NCBI RefSeq assembly: GCF_004209775.1
Contig: NZ_CP035914.1
Span: 620,001 to 684,000 of the forward strand
Source: Synechococcus sp. WH 8101
GTDB lineage: Bacteria; Cyanobacteriota; Cyanobacteriia; PCC-6307; Cyanobiaceae
Direction: 5' to 3'
DNA length: 64,000 nucleotides
Within the stretch, counting starts at the first letter, position 1. Every line of letters starts with the position of its first letter. A program made the position numbers and the translations under genes. Shown here in pieces: positions 42,289 to 50,121 of the stretch. The notes beneath the pieces are model-generated. The model was not told where the DNA came from. It did not search any database and worked only from the letters and a program-made list of their open reading frames with translations.

Positions 42289-43593
42289 GTGTCAATCCGG
42301 CCACTGCCTTCCCTGCGCCTCTGGTTGCAGTCCACCACGCTGTTGGCCGTGATCGCTGGCTACAGCTTGCTGCTGGCGATGGATTCCATGATCAGCGAGC
42401 GGGAGCGGCGCGGCCAGCATGAGCGCTTGGTGGAGGCCCTGATCTCTCTGGAACAGGATCAGCGCTTGCCCCGCCTCAGTCCGGTGGACGCCGATGGCGA
42501 GGCCCCATTGCTCCGTTGGCGTGTTCTCCCCGGCCGGCAGCCCCAGCCGATCACCCGCACTGGCGGCAGCGATGGGCCTCAAGAGCTGGTGAGCCGCCGC
42601 CCCTTGCCCGGCGTTCGCGCCGCGCCCCTCACCCTGGAGGTGCGCCAGAACATCACCGCCTCCCTGCAGCAACAACGCAGCACCCAGTTGTTATTGGTGG
42701 CGGCCGCAGGCGTGTCCGCCCTGTTCACATCGCTGTTGCTGCGGTTGGTGTTGCGCCGCGGTCTGGTGCAACCGCTGCAGGCGCTGGCCGCTGATGTGGC
42801 CTCCCTGGAGGCCGACCATCTCGGTGAGCATTGGCTGCCGGTTGCCCAGCAGTCGCAAGAGCTGCAGCCGATCGCCCGGGCGTTCAATGAGCTTCAACAG
42901 CGTCTGGCCCTGGCCTGGCAGCAGGAGCGCACCTTCATCGACGGGGTGGCCCATGAGCTGCGCACGCCGATCACCGTGATCTCCGGCCATGCCCAGCGTC
43001 TGCAACGGTGGGGTCTGCCCATCGAGCTGCAGGAACCGCTGCGCCTGATCGCTGCGGAGGCCGCTCGCATGGGCACCCAGCTGAGCATTCTCCGCGATCT
43101 GGCGCGCAGCGATGCCGGTCGCCTCCAGCCACAGTGCCAATCGCTCGATCCCGATGAACAGCTGCTGCTGGCCTTCGAGCGCTGGCAGGCGCGCACGCCA
43201 GCACGGCTCACGCTTCCGGTGCCCGAGCCAACGCCCCCCCAGCGGATTCAGGCCGATCCCGAGCTCCTGCAGCAGTGCCTGGATCTGTTGATCGACAATG
43301 CTCTGCGCTACAGCTCCGATTCGGTGGCGTTGCAGCGCAGTGTGGGCGCAACCGGGGAGACGATCCTGCATGTGCTCGACCGTGGTCCCGGCATCCCAGT
43401 GGCGGAGCGCGACCAGGTGGTGCGCCGGTTTGTGCGAGGCGGCAGCTCCAGCGGCACCCGCGGTATGGGCATCGGTCTGGCGCTGGCGTCAGCGCTTGCC
43501 GCCGCCCTGCGGGCCCAGCTGCGGATCGCTGATCGCAACGCGGGTGGTGCCGATCTGCAGGTGGTGTTCAGTGCAGTTCCTCCCGCGCCATGA
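42289..43593 (+). CDS. Sensor histidine kinase (first of two)
   Basis: 434 residues from a GTG at 42289. Two membrane helices (LLAVIAGYSLLLAMDSM; STQLLLVAAAGVSALFTSLLL) enclose a short periplasmic region of about 110 residues. Then follow a HAMP-like linker, the phosphoacceptor H-box FIDGVAHELRTPITVISGH, N-box LDLLIDNALRYSSDS and G-boxes DRGPGIPV and GMGIGLALA. Its end overlaps the convergent response regulator by 26 bases. It shares layout with the kinase at 46304. Probably a sensor for pilus regulation. Confidence 0.9.
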   Translation: MSIRPLPSLRLWLQSTTLLAVIAGYSLLLAMDSMISERERRGQHERLVEALISLEQDQRLPRLSPVDADGEAPLLRWRVLPGRQPQPITRTGGSDGPQELVSRRPLPGVRAAPLTLEVRQNITASLQQQRSTQLLLVAAAGVSALFTSLLLRLVLRRGLVQPLQALAADVASLEADHLGEHWLPVAQQSQELQPIARAFNELQQRLALAWQQERTFIDGVAHELRTPITVISGHAQRLQRWGLPIELQEPLRLIAAEAARMGTQLSILRDLARSDAGRLQPQCQSLDPDEQLLLAFERWQARTPARLTLPVPEPTPPQRIQADPELLQQCLDLLIDNALRYSSDSVALQRSVGATGETILHVLDRGPGIPVAERDQVVRRFVRGGSSSGTRGMGIGLALASALAAALRAQLRIADRNAGGADLQVVFSAVPPAP

Positions 43594-44284
43594 AGCCCAC
43601 CCCGCGCACGGTGTGCAGCAGGCGCGGTTCGTCGCTGCTTTCCAACTTGCGGCGCAGATACCCCACATACACATCCAGGGTGTTGGGGTCGCCCACGAAC
43701 GGGCTGCCCCACACCCCATCGAGAATCTCTTGGCGCGGAATCACCTCTCCGGCACGGCGCACCAGAAAGGCGAGCAGGTCGAATTCCCGTTGCGAGAGGT
43801 TGATCGTCCGCTCTCCCCGTCGCACCTGGCGCGTCAGCAGCGCCATGGTGAGATTGCCGAGCTGGAGGCAGTCTCCGTCGCTGCGTTGCCGTTGGTAGTG
43901 CCCTCGTCGCAGCAGGGCCCGCACCCGGGCATGCAGTTCGACGATCTCAAAGGGTTTGCTCAGATGGTCATCGGCACCCATGTCGAGGGCCATCACCCGA
44001 TCGCCCGTGTCGGCGCGTGCTGTGAGCATCAGCACCGGGGTCTGGTCGCCACTGCGGCGTAGCCGTTGGCAGATCTCAGTGCCGGCGAAGTCCGGCAGCC
44101 CCCAATCGAGCACCACCAGGTCGAACCGCTCCTGGCGCAGCCGCATCAGGGCCTCCTGGCCATTGAGCACGCCGGTGCAGCTCCAGCCTTCCGCCTGCAG
44201 ATCGTCGAGCAGGAAGCGCAGTAGTTCCGGGTCATCGTCGACGACGAGGAGGTGATCCACCGCAGTGGGGTCAGGTTTCTCCAT
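43568..44284 (-). CDS. OmpR-family response regulator
   Basis: 238 residues. The receiver (1-120) has the acidic pocket LLVVDDDPEL, the phosphoacceptor Asp in LVVLDWGLPD and the Thr/Lys switch residues in LMLTARAD and HLSKPFE. The C-terminal winged helix (about 140-236) ends LDVYVGYLRRKLESSDEPRLLHTVRGVGF. It is convergent with kinase 1 and divergent from the second pilin operon, so either kinase may be its partner. A likely regulator of the surrounding pilin genes. Confidence 0.93.
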   Translation of the reverse strand: MEKPDPTAVDHLLVVDDDPELLRFLLDDLQAEGWSCTGVLNGQEALMRLRQERFDLVVLDWGLPDFAGTEICQRLRRSGDQTPVLMLTARADTGDRVMALDMGADDHLSKPFEIVELHARVRALLRRGHYQRQRSDGDCLQLGNLTMALLTRQVRRGERTINLSQREFDLLAFLVRRAGEVIPRQEILDGVWGSPFVGDPNTLDVYVGYLRRKLESSDEPRLLHTVRGVGFMAREELH

Positions 44285-44327
44285 CGTGCCGTTCGGGGGA
44301 ATCCTTCACACAGTTGCCTTGGATTCG

Positions 44328-44780
44328 ATGCTCTTGCCACTGGCCCTCTCCGCATCCGCGGTGCTGCTGCTCGGCAGCGCCTCCATCCATACCCTGAGCC
44401 TCCAGGGGCATCTCCGTCTGCAGGCCGCTGAGCGGCGCAGCGAAGCGGCCGATTGGTTGCGCTCAGCCGCGCAGGCGTTTGCCGCCGCTGCCAGTGGTGA
44501 GGAGGCCTGTCTGCTGCCCTGGCCGATGCAGGCCTGGGATGGGGGCGTGGTGGGTTGCACAGCCGCTGATCCCGCCCGGCTGCGCAGTGGTGTGCTGGCG
44601 GAACGCCGTTGGACCCTGCGCGACTGGCAGCCCTCTGGTGATACGGGGCTGCTGCATCTGCAACTGGATGACGGTCGCCGTGCCGCCTTTCGCCTCAGCC
44701 TCAACCCGGAGGGCCCGCTCGTGCTGGGCATCAGCGAGCCCCAACTGCAGGGACGTGTCAACGGGGAGGTGGCGTCATGA
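44328..44780 (+). CDS. Pilin-operon protein with N-terminal membrane helix
   Basis: 150 residues from the ATG at 44328: MLLPLALSASAVLLLGSASIHTLSLQG, a hydrophobic start without a prepilin peptidase site. A helical segment (LRLQAAERRSEAADWLRSAAQAF) and a compact Cys-containing domain (EEACLLPW; GVVGCTAA) follow. It is the first of five plus-strand genes joined by overlaps and resembles a reduced PilX-like component. The family is not certain. Confidence 0.55.
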   Translation: MLLPLALSASAVLLLGSASIHTLSLQGHLRLQAAERRSEAADWLRSAAQAFAAAASGEEACLLPWPMQAWDGGVVGCTAADPARLRSGVLAERRWTLRDWQPSGDTGLLHLQLDDGRRAAFRLSLNPEGPLVLGISEPQLQGRVNGEVAS

Positions 44781-45169
44781 GCCTGGTGGAAGTGTTGGTG
44801 TCGTCGGTGCTGTTGGCTTCCAGCAGCAGTGCCGCCCTGGCCGTGTGGAGTCAGGCCGGGGTTGCGGTGCAACGCAGCAGCCAGCTGGAGGAGCGGGCGA
44901 ACCAGTTGGAGCGCCAGCGCCTCGGCACCCACCGCTGGTTGGCGTCGCTGGACGATGGTTTGGCGTTGCTCGATCCAGCCGCCGACTGCGCTTTTGCGGC
45001 AGGGGCCGTGGCGGCAGCGGCTGACCAGGCCCTGCCCCTGCCCGATGGCGCCGAGCGCCGCTGGGTTGCGGCGGCTGAGGGGGCGGGCCTCTGGTTGGAA
45101 CTTGAACATGGGCCGGCGCGGCGCCGCCAGCTGTTCAGTGCGGCGGCCTACGGGTTGTGCCAGCCATGA
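44777..45169 (+). CDS. Prepilin-like protein lacking a leader peptide
   Basis: 130 residues beginning M-S-L-V-E-V-L-V-S-S: exactly the mature start of a type IV minor pilin with Glu at position 5, but no leader precedes it. The ATG overlaps the previous stop by four bases (ATGA) and no in-frame upstream codons give a Gly-cleavage site. The helix LVEVLVSSVLLASSSSAALAV is followed by a short domain with Cys (DPAADCAFA; YGLCQP). It may insert without processing or start at a non-canonical upstream codon. PilV/GspI-like. Confidence 0.65.
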   Translation: MSLVEVLVSSVLLASSSSAALAVWSQAGVAVQRSSQLEERANQLERQRLGTHRWLASLDDGLALLDPAADCAFAAGAVAAAADQALPLPDGAERRWVAAAEGAGLWLELEHGPARRRQLFSAAAYGLCQP

Positions 45170-45705
45170 ACAAGGCCTCGAAGGGATTCAGCCTGGTGGA
45201 GCTGCTGGTGGCGATCGCCATCCTCGGCATCCTGGCGTCGGTGGGCCTGGTGCATGCCGGCAGCGATCGCGATCAGCTCCAGCTCGACACCGCGGCCCGG
45301 CGCTTGCAGCTGGGCTTGGAACGGGGTCGCAGCCTCGCCCGGCGCCAGCAGCGCGCCTGTGGCATCAGCCTCGACGCCGAGGGCTGGTTGCCGTCAGCCG
45401 AAGAGGCCCTGCCCGGAGAGCTCGTCGCCTGCTCCGGCGCTGGCCTCGCCCTGCAGGAAGCCCTGGAGCAGGGGCCGATTCAGCTGCACACCAATCTGCC
45501 GCCGGTGCTACGGATCGCCGCCAACGGGCTGCTGATCGATGGCGGAACCGTGGTGCTCAGCCATGGGCGCCTGAAGCGCAGCCGCTGCCTGGTGGTGAGT
45601 CTGCCGCTGGGGATCAGCCGCCTGGGCCTCTACGACGGTGCCGCACCGGCTGGGGGAGAGGCGCCGAGCAGCAGCCGCTGCCGTCCTGATCCTGGGGAGG
45701 CCTGA
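45166..45705 (+). CDS. Minor prepilin, GspH/FimT-like
   Basis: 179 residues from the ATG at 45166, overlapping the previous gene by four bases. The leader MNKASKG is short; the mature part starts FSLVELLVAIAILGILASVGLV with Glu at +5. The globular part has Cys at RRQQRACGISL, LVACSGAG and RSRCLVV. Initiation of pilus assembly is the known role of this class. Confidence 0.85.
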   Translation: MNKASKGFSLVELLVAIAILGILASVGLVHAGSDRDQLQLDTAARRLQLGLERGRSLARRQQRACGISLDAEGWLPSAEEALPGELVACSGAGLALQEALEQGPIQLHTNLPPVLRIAANGLLIDGGTVVLSHGRLKRSRCLVVSLPLGISRLGLYDGAAPAGGEAPSSSRCRPDPGEA

Positions 45706-45709
45706 CGCC

Positions 45710-46300
45710 ATGCGCCAATTCAGGAGCCGGGATAGGGGCTTCACCCTCTTGGAGCTGATGCTCGCCCTCAGCCTCGGTGTGATGGTGTTCGGGGTGTTGC
45801 TCAACCTGATCGCCGGTGATCTGCGCCTGGGCGGTGCGATGGCGACGCGGCTGCGGGAATCGGCCCGGCAGCGCCGCACCCTGGAGCTGATTCGCGATGA
45901 ACTCGCCCTCGGCGAGGGCCGCATGCTGGAGCCGCCGGTGTCGGATCAGTGGCCCTGCGCCATGGCCGGTCGACGCCCCGTGCTCGCCATTGCCACCGAA
46001 GCCGGCGACCCCCAGGCGCGCCGCCGCGCGATTGTGTATTCGGTGGGTCGGGCACCGTCGGCGATCTGGCGCGGCCGGGTGTTGATGCGCTGTGGACCGG
46101 CCTACAACCTGGAGGGCCTTCCCAGCCTCGATGCTGCTTATCAGAATCGGGTGGTGCTGGATGCACTTCCCGATGATGCAGCCGTCGGTTTTGCGGTGTC
46201 GCCCGATCCGGAGCTTCCCGTGCTCCAGCTCGAACTGGAGCAGTCGCTGCCGGGTCGCGATGGTGCCGCCCGGCGGCTTCGCACCGCCATGGCGGCTTGA
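45710..46300 (+). CDS. Minor prepilin, PilW-like
   Basis: 196 residues from the ATG at 45710 (four bases after the previous stop). The leader MRQFRSRDRG is followed by FTLLELMLALSLGVMVFGVLL with Glu at +5. The remainder (MLEPPVSDQWPCAM; VLMRCGPAYNLEGL) is beta-rich, as in PilW/GspJ. It is followed within three bases by kinase 2, so pilins and kinase share a transcript. Confidence 0.85.
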   Translation: MRQFRSRDRGFTLLELMLALSLGVMVFGVLLNLIAGDLRLGGAMATRLRESARQRRTLELIRDELALGEGRMLEPPVSDQWPCAMAGRRPVLAIATEAGDPQARRRAIVYSVGRAPSAIWRGRVLMRCGPAYNLEGLPSLDAAYQNRVVLDALPDDAAVGFAVSPDPELPVLQLELEQSLPGRDGAARRLRTAMAA

Positions 46301-46303
46301 GAG

Positions 46304-47821
46304 ATGGCCGGGATGTTGAGGCGATGGCGTCGCTGGCTGCAGGCCCCCAGCACGATTCAGTCGAGGCTGGAGCGCACCAGCCTGATCGCGGTGCTGCTCG
46401 GCTACGGCTTGCTGCTCGCTGTGGATCTGCAGCTGTTCAACGAACAGCGCCACCAGCGCCAGCTGCAGACGATGGGACGGGCCGAGCTGCTGTTGGCGGA
46501 GAGTGCCCAGGCGATGGCCCGATCCTCCGGCGGCAGCCGACAGGGACGCTTCGATTCGAGCGGGCTGCAGCGCACGCTCAGTGATTTCTCCTCCTACCGC
46601 CTGGCCCTGTGGATGCATCCCCAGGGCATTCCCGCTTCTCTGGTGGCGCCGAAACGCAGCAGCAATGCCCTGATCAGCACCATGCCCGGTCTGCGGGAGC
46701 GGGCCGAAACCCTGGCCCATCGCAACACCTTGCCCCAGCTGTTCGAAGACCAGGATCGCCACTACGTGATCTCCAGCCGGGTGGTGGAGTTCGGCGGCGC
46801 CAGCTGGGACCTCTATCTGCTTGAGGATGTGAGCGAAGAGGTGCGCTTCCAGCGCCTGCTGAACGGCCTGCTTCTGCTGGCGGCCGCCCTGGCGTCCCTG
46901 GTCACGATCCTGATCAATCGGCGCGGCATCGAGCGCAGCCTGCAGCCCCTGAGGTACTTCAACCGAAGGATCGCTGCGGTGAGCTCCAGCTCACTGGAAA
47001 AGCAGCCGTTTCGCCCTGAGCAGGAACCGGAGGAGCTGCAGCCCCTCGCCCAGGGGTTCAACGATCTGCTGGCTCGCCTGGCGGAGGCCTTCACCCGGCA
47101 GCGCCAGTTCGCCAGCACCGTGAGCCATGAACTGCGTAATCCGATCACCCTGATCAGTGGCTACAGCGGTCGCTTGCTGCGACGGTCTGAGAACCTCACG
47201 CCGCAGCAGATCGAGCAGCTGGGAATCATCGAGGAGGAGGGGCGGCGCCTCTCGCGGCTGATCAGCGACCTGCTGGCGATCACCCGCGCCGACAACGACC
47301 GGTTGGCGGTTGAGCCGGTGCCGGTGCGGGTGTGTGATGCGGCGGAGCAGGCGCTGCGGCTGGCCCAGGGCTCGAGATCCCATCACCTGCGCCTGGTGCC
47401 GCCTGACTTGGCCGATCCCCACACGCTTCAGGCCCTCGCCGATCGCGACCGTCTGGTGCAGTGCCTGGTGAATCTGCTGGAGAACGCCTGCAAGTTCAGC
47501 CCGCCCCATACCACGGTGGAACTGTCCTGCAGCTGCAGCGATGAGCGCGTGCTGCTGCGGGTGCAAGACCAGGGCCCGGGCGTGCCGGAAGCCGATCGCG
47601 AGAGGATTTTTGAGCGCTTCAAGCGGGGGCGTCATGCGGCCGGCGTGCCCGGTAGCGGCATCGGCTTGTCGGTGGTGCAGACCCTGGTGCAGCAGATGGA
47701 GGGGTCGATCCATGTGGAAGCGGCTGAGGGGGGCGGCGCTGCATTTGTGCTCGGCCTGCGGCGATGGTTGGGTCCCCAGCGAGAATCCCCCCAACCCAAC
47801 GACTCCCGCGGCGGCCTTTGA
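46304..47821 (+). CDS. Sensor histidine kinase (second of two)
   Basis: 505 residues. Membrane helices (LIAVLLGYGLLLAVDL; LLNGLLLLAAALASLVTILI) enclose a periplasmic domain of about 150 residues. Then come an H-box FASTVSHELRNPITLISGY, N-box VQCLVNLLENACKFSPP, and G-boxes DQGPGVPEAD and GSGIGLSVVQTL. The start of its first helix (GYGLLLAVD) resembles kinase 1 (GYSLLLAMD), suggesting duplication. It is cotranscribed with the minor pilins. No second regulator lies nearby. Confidence 0.9.
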   Translation: MAGMLRRWRRWLQAPSTIQSRLERTSLIAVLLGYGLLLAVDLQLFNEQRHQRQLQTMGRAELLLAESAQAMARSSGGSRQGRFDSSGLQRTLSDFSSYRLALWMHPQGIPASLVAPKRSSNALISTMPGLRERAETLAHRNTLPQLFEDQDRHYVISSRVVEFGGASWDLYLLEDVSEEVRFQRLLNGLLLLAAALASLVTILINRRGIERSLQPLRYFNRRIAAVSSSSLEKQPFRPEQEPEELQPLAQGFNDLLARLAEAFTRQRQFASTVSHELRNPITLISGYSGRLLRRSENLTPQQIEQLGIIEEEGRRLSRLISDLLAITRADNDRLAVEPVPVRVCDAAEQALRLAQGSRSHHLRLVPPDLADPHTLQALADRDRLVQCLVNLLENACKFSPPHTTVELSCSCSDERVLLRVQDQGPGVPEADRERIFERFKRGRHAAGVPGSGIGLSVVQTLVQQMEGSIHVEAAEGGGAAFVLGLRRWLGPQRESPQPNDSRGGL

Positions 47822-48690
47822 GCTTCGGTTTCTCTCCCTTAGGGCTTTCGCGCCCCAGCCTGTCGGCGCGCATGGCCCGCTGGGGGCTAGTGATCGTGGC
47901 GATCTACATCGCCGTGGCCCTGCTCACCCCCCTGCTGCTGGCGGCCGGCCTGCTCCCGGATCCCAATGCCGGCCTGGATAATCCGATTTACGCCCCGCCT
48001 TCTTGGCAGCATTGGTGCGGCACCGATCGGCTTGGCCGCGATGTGTGCGTGCGCACGCTGCAGGGCAGCGGCGTCGCTTTACAGGTGGTGCTGCTGGCGG
48101 TGGTCCTCGCCCTGGTGATCGGCGTGCCCCTGGGCATGGTGAGCGGCTACCTGGGGGGCGGCGTCGACCGGGTGTTGGTGTTGTTGATGGACACCCTCTA
48201 CACCCTGCCGGTGCTGCTGCTCTCGGTGGTGCTCGCCTTCCTTCTCGGCCGGGGCATTCCCAATGCGGCCGCGGCGTTGTGTGTGGTGTATGTGCCCCAG
48301 TATTTCCGGGTGGTGCGCAACCAGACCGCCCAGGTGAAGGCCGAGTTGTTTGTGGAGGCGGCGCAATCGCTGGGGGCCGGGCCGGTGTGGATCCTGCGCC
48401 GTTATCTGCTGCGCAATGTGATCACCTCGGTGCCGGTGCTACTCACCCTCAATGCCGCCGATGCGGTGCTGGTGCTGGGGGGGCTTGGGTTTCTCGGTCT
48501 CGGCCTGCCCGAAACCGTGCCGGAGTGGGGCGGCGATCTCAACCTGGCCCTGGCGGCGGTGCCCACCGGCATCTGGTGGACGGCTCTCTATCCCGGGCTG
48601 GCGATGTTTGTGCTGGTGCTCGGGCTCTCATTTCTTGGTGAAGGGCTGGAGGCCTGGATGAGCAGCAGCGGTCGAGACGCGGCAGACTGA
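47818..48690 (+). CDS. ABC transporter permease, peptide/nickel (DppC) type
   Basis: A 290-residue inner-membrane subunit with five or six helices. HWCGTDRLGRDVCVRTLQGS is the DppC/OppC signature. The EAA loop is FVEAAQSLGAGPVWILRRYLLRN. The TTG start at 47818 overlaps the kinase stop; an ATG at 47872 is an alternative. No partner permease, ATPase or binding protein is adjacent, so the complex is assembled from genes elsewhere. Confidence 0.88.
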   Translation: MSFGFSPLGLSRPSLSARMARWGLVIVAIYIAVALLTPLLLAAGLLPDPNAGLDNPIYAPPSWQHWCGTDRLGRDVCVRTLQGSGVALQVVLLAVVLALVIGVPLGMVSGYLGGGVDRVLVLLMDTLYTLPVLLLSVVLAFLLGRGIPNAAAALCVVYVPQYFRVVRNQTAQVKAELFVEAAQSLGAGPVWILRRYLLRNVITSVPVLLTLNAADAVLVLGGLGFLGLGLPETVPEWGGDLNLALAAVPTGIWWTALYPGLAMFVLVLGLSFLGEGLEAWMSSSGRDAAD

Positions 48691-48710
48691 AGAAATCTGC
48701 AGCTGCTGCC

Positions 48711-48971
48711 ATGCCCTGGTGGGCCACGCTGATCTTCCTTTCCCTGATGACCTACCTGTGGTTGTCGGGGCGATCCAATCCGGATGATGTGATCGGTTTG
48801 CTGGAGCAGATGCTGGCCATCGCTCTGGCCCTGGTGGTGCTGTTCATCGGCCACAACCTGCTGCTCGAAACCCTGGTGCTGTTGTTCGCCCTGCGTCTAC
48901 CGACGGCACGGCGCGGCATCCCGGTGATCGATCGGCCCCAGGCCAGTAAGGATGTGCTGATTCCGTTCTGA
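48711..48971 (+). CDS. Small membrane protein, unknown
   Basis: 86 residues with two hydrophobic stretches (WWATLIFLSLMTYLWLSG; MLAIALALVVLFIGHNLLLETLVLLFAL) and a short basic tail. No family recognised. It lies 20 bases after the ABC permease on the same strand. Confidence 0.6.
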   Translation: MPWWATLIFLSLMTYLWLSGRSNPDDVIGLLEQMLAIALALVVLFIGHNLLLETLVLLFALRLPTARRGIPVIDRPQASKDVLIPF

Positions 48972-49002
48972 TCGGCTGCTGGGACTCAGCAGCTGCTTTC
49001 AC

Positions 49003-49692
49003 TTAACAGTGCAATCGTGCCGTGCGTGGGAGGTCCTCGAGAATGTCTCCGTCCTCACTCAAGGCCGGATAGGGCCGGCCCTTATCGCGACACCAGCTGG
49101 CCACCTGGGGGTAGGCCCACTCAAACAGCAAGGTGTTGTAGCGCTCAGGTGGGATGCCTTCTCCCAGGAGGGGAACCCGGCCCGAAGCTTGGCGTTGTCG
49201 CAGCGCCTCAAACAACAGGGTGGCCGTGGCCACCGACACATTCAGCGACTGCACCATGCCGCGCATCGGGATGAACACGGCCTGATCCATCAGGCTGGTG
49301 GCGGCATCGCTCAGGCCCCACTTCTCCGCTCCGAGCACGAAGGCGCAGGGGCCGGTGAAATCGCAGTCGCGATAGTCGCGTGCATCCACGCCCAGATTGG
49401 TGCCATAGAGCTTGAAGCCCTGCGCCTTCAGGTGGTGCACGGCCCTCTCGATGTCGGGGTGGTCGTGCAGCGGCACCCAGCGCTGGCTGCCCTGGGCCGT
49501 GCTGTTGAAGGTGCGTGGCCTGCCACTCAGGCTCACTGCATGGGCCTCCAGCACCCCCACCGCATCACAACTGCGCAGAATGGCGGAGAGGTTATGGGGC
49601 TTCTCCACATGCTCCACCAGCACCGTGAGATCGGCCATGCGCCGGTTGAGCACCGAGCGCAGCCTTTCAAACCGGCGGGGGAGCAGGGGCAT
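49003..49692 (-). CDS. trmH: tRNA (guanosine-2'-O-)-methyltransferase TrmH
   Basis: A SpoU-family SPOUT enzyme methylating G18 of tRNA. 229 residues: VLVEHVEKPHNLSAILRSCDAVG, FVLGAEKWGLSDA and MRGMVQSLNVSVATATLLFEAL are the three SPOUT motifs. The C-terminal extension past residue 175 is typical of TrmH. Its ATG and the start of the divergent alkyltransferase-like gene overlap on the tetranucleotide CATG. Confidence 0.93.
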   Translation of the reverse strand: MPLLPRRFERLRSVLNRRMADLTVLVEHVEKPHNLSAILRSCDAVGVLEAHAVSLSGRPRTFNSTAQGSQRWVPLHDHPDIERAVHHLKAQGFKLYGTNLGVDARDYRDCDFTGPCAFVLGAEKWGLSDAATSLMDQAVFIPMRGMVQSLNVSVATATLLFEALRQRQASGRVPLLGEGIPPERYNTLLFEWAYPQVASWCRDKGRPYPALSEDGDILEDLPRTARLHC

Positions 49693-50116
49693 GCCTCAGG
49701 GTGGATCCTTTGATTCGAGGGTATGGGATGCCGTGGCCCGCATCCCCTGGGGCCGGCTGGCCACCTATGGCCAGGTGGCCGACTGGATCGGGGCCTACGG
49801 CTGCGCTCGCCAGGTGGGCTGGGCCCTGCGCCGCTTGCCCTTGCCTTCGCCGATCCCCTGGCACCGGGTGGTGAATGCCCAGGGGCGGGTGGCGATGAGC
49901 CTCAGCCGTGAGGGGTCCGACTGGATGCAGCGGCAGATGCTGATCGCCGAAGGCATTCCCGTCGACGATGAGGGGCGTCTGCCCTTGAAGCGCTTCCTCT
50001 GGACGCCGGAGCCGCAGGCGATCCGCGGAGCGCTAGGTCTGGAACCTGACCAATCGGATCCGCTCCCCTGCCCATGCTCCCTTCCACCCCATCGCATGGC
50101 TGATTCGCATGGCTGA
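49691..50116 (+). CDS. Alkyltransferase-like protein (ATL, MGMT homologue)
   Basis: ATLs bind O6-alkylguanine and flag it for nucleotide-excision repair. The MGMT-like DNA-binding region is VARIPWGRLATYGQVADWIG and ARQVGWALRR. The active-site motif reads PIPWHRVVNAQG, with Trp in place of the alkyl-accepting Cys of PCHRV, so it cannot transfer alkyl groups. 141 residues. The last six (M-A-D-S-H-G) come from a 13-bp duplication shared with the rsmB start. Confidence 0.9.
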   Translation: MPQGGSFDSRVWDAVARIPWGRLATYGQVADWIGAYGCARQVGWALRRLPLPSPIPWHRVVNAQGRVAMSLSREGSDWMQRQMLIAEGIPVDDEGRLPLKRFLWTPEPQAIRGALGLEPDQSDPLPCPCSLPPHRMADSHG

Positions 50117-50121
50117 TTCGG
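50096..50121 (+). repeat. 13-bp tandem duplication at the ATL/rsmB junction
   Basis: ATGGCTGATTCGC followed by ATGGCTGATTCGG. The first ATG runs into a stop after six codons in the rsmB frame and is read through in the ATL frame; the second is the rsmB start. The duplication probably created the present overlap of the two genes. Confidence 0.8.
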
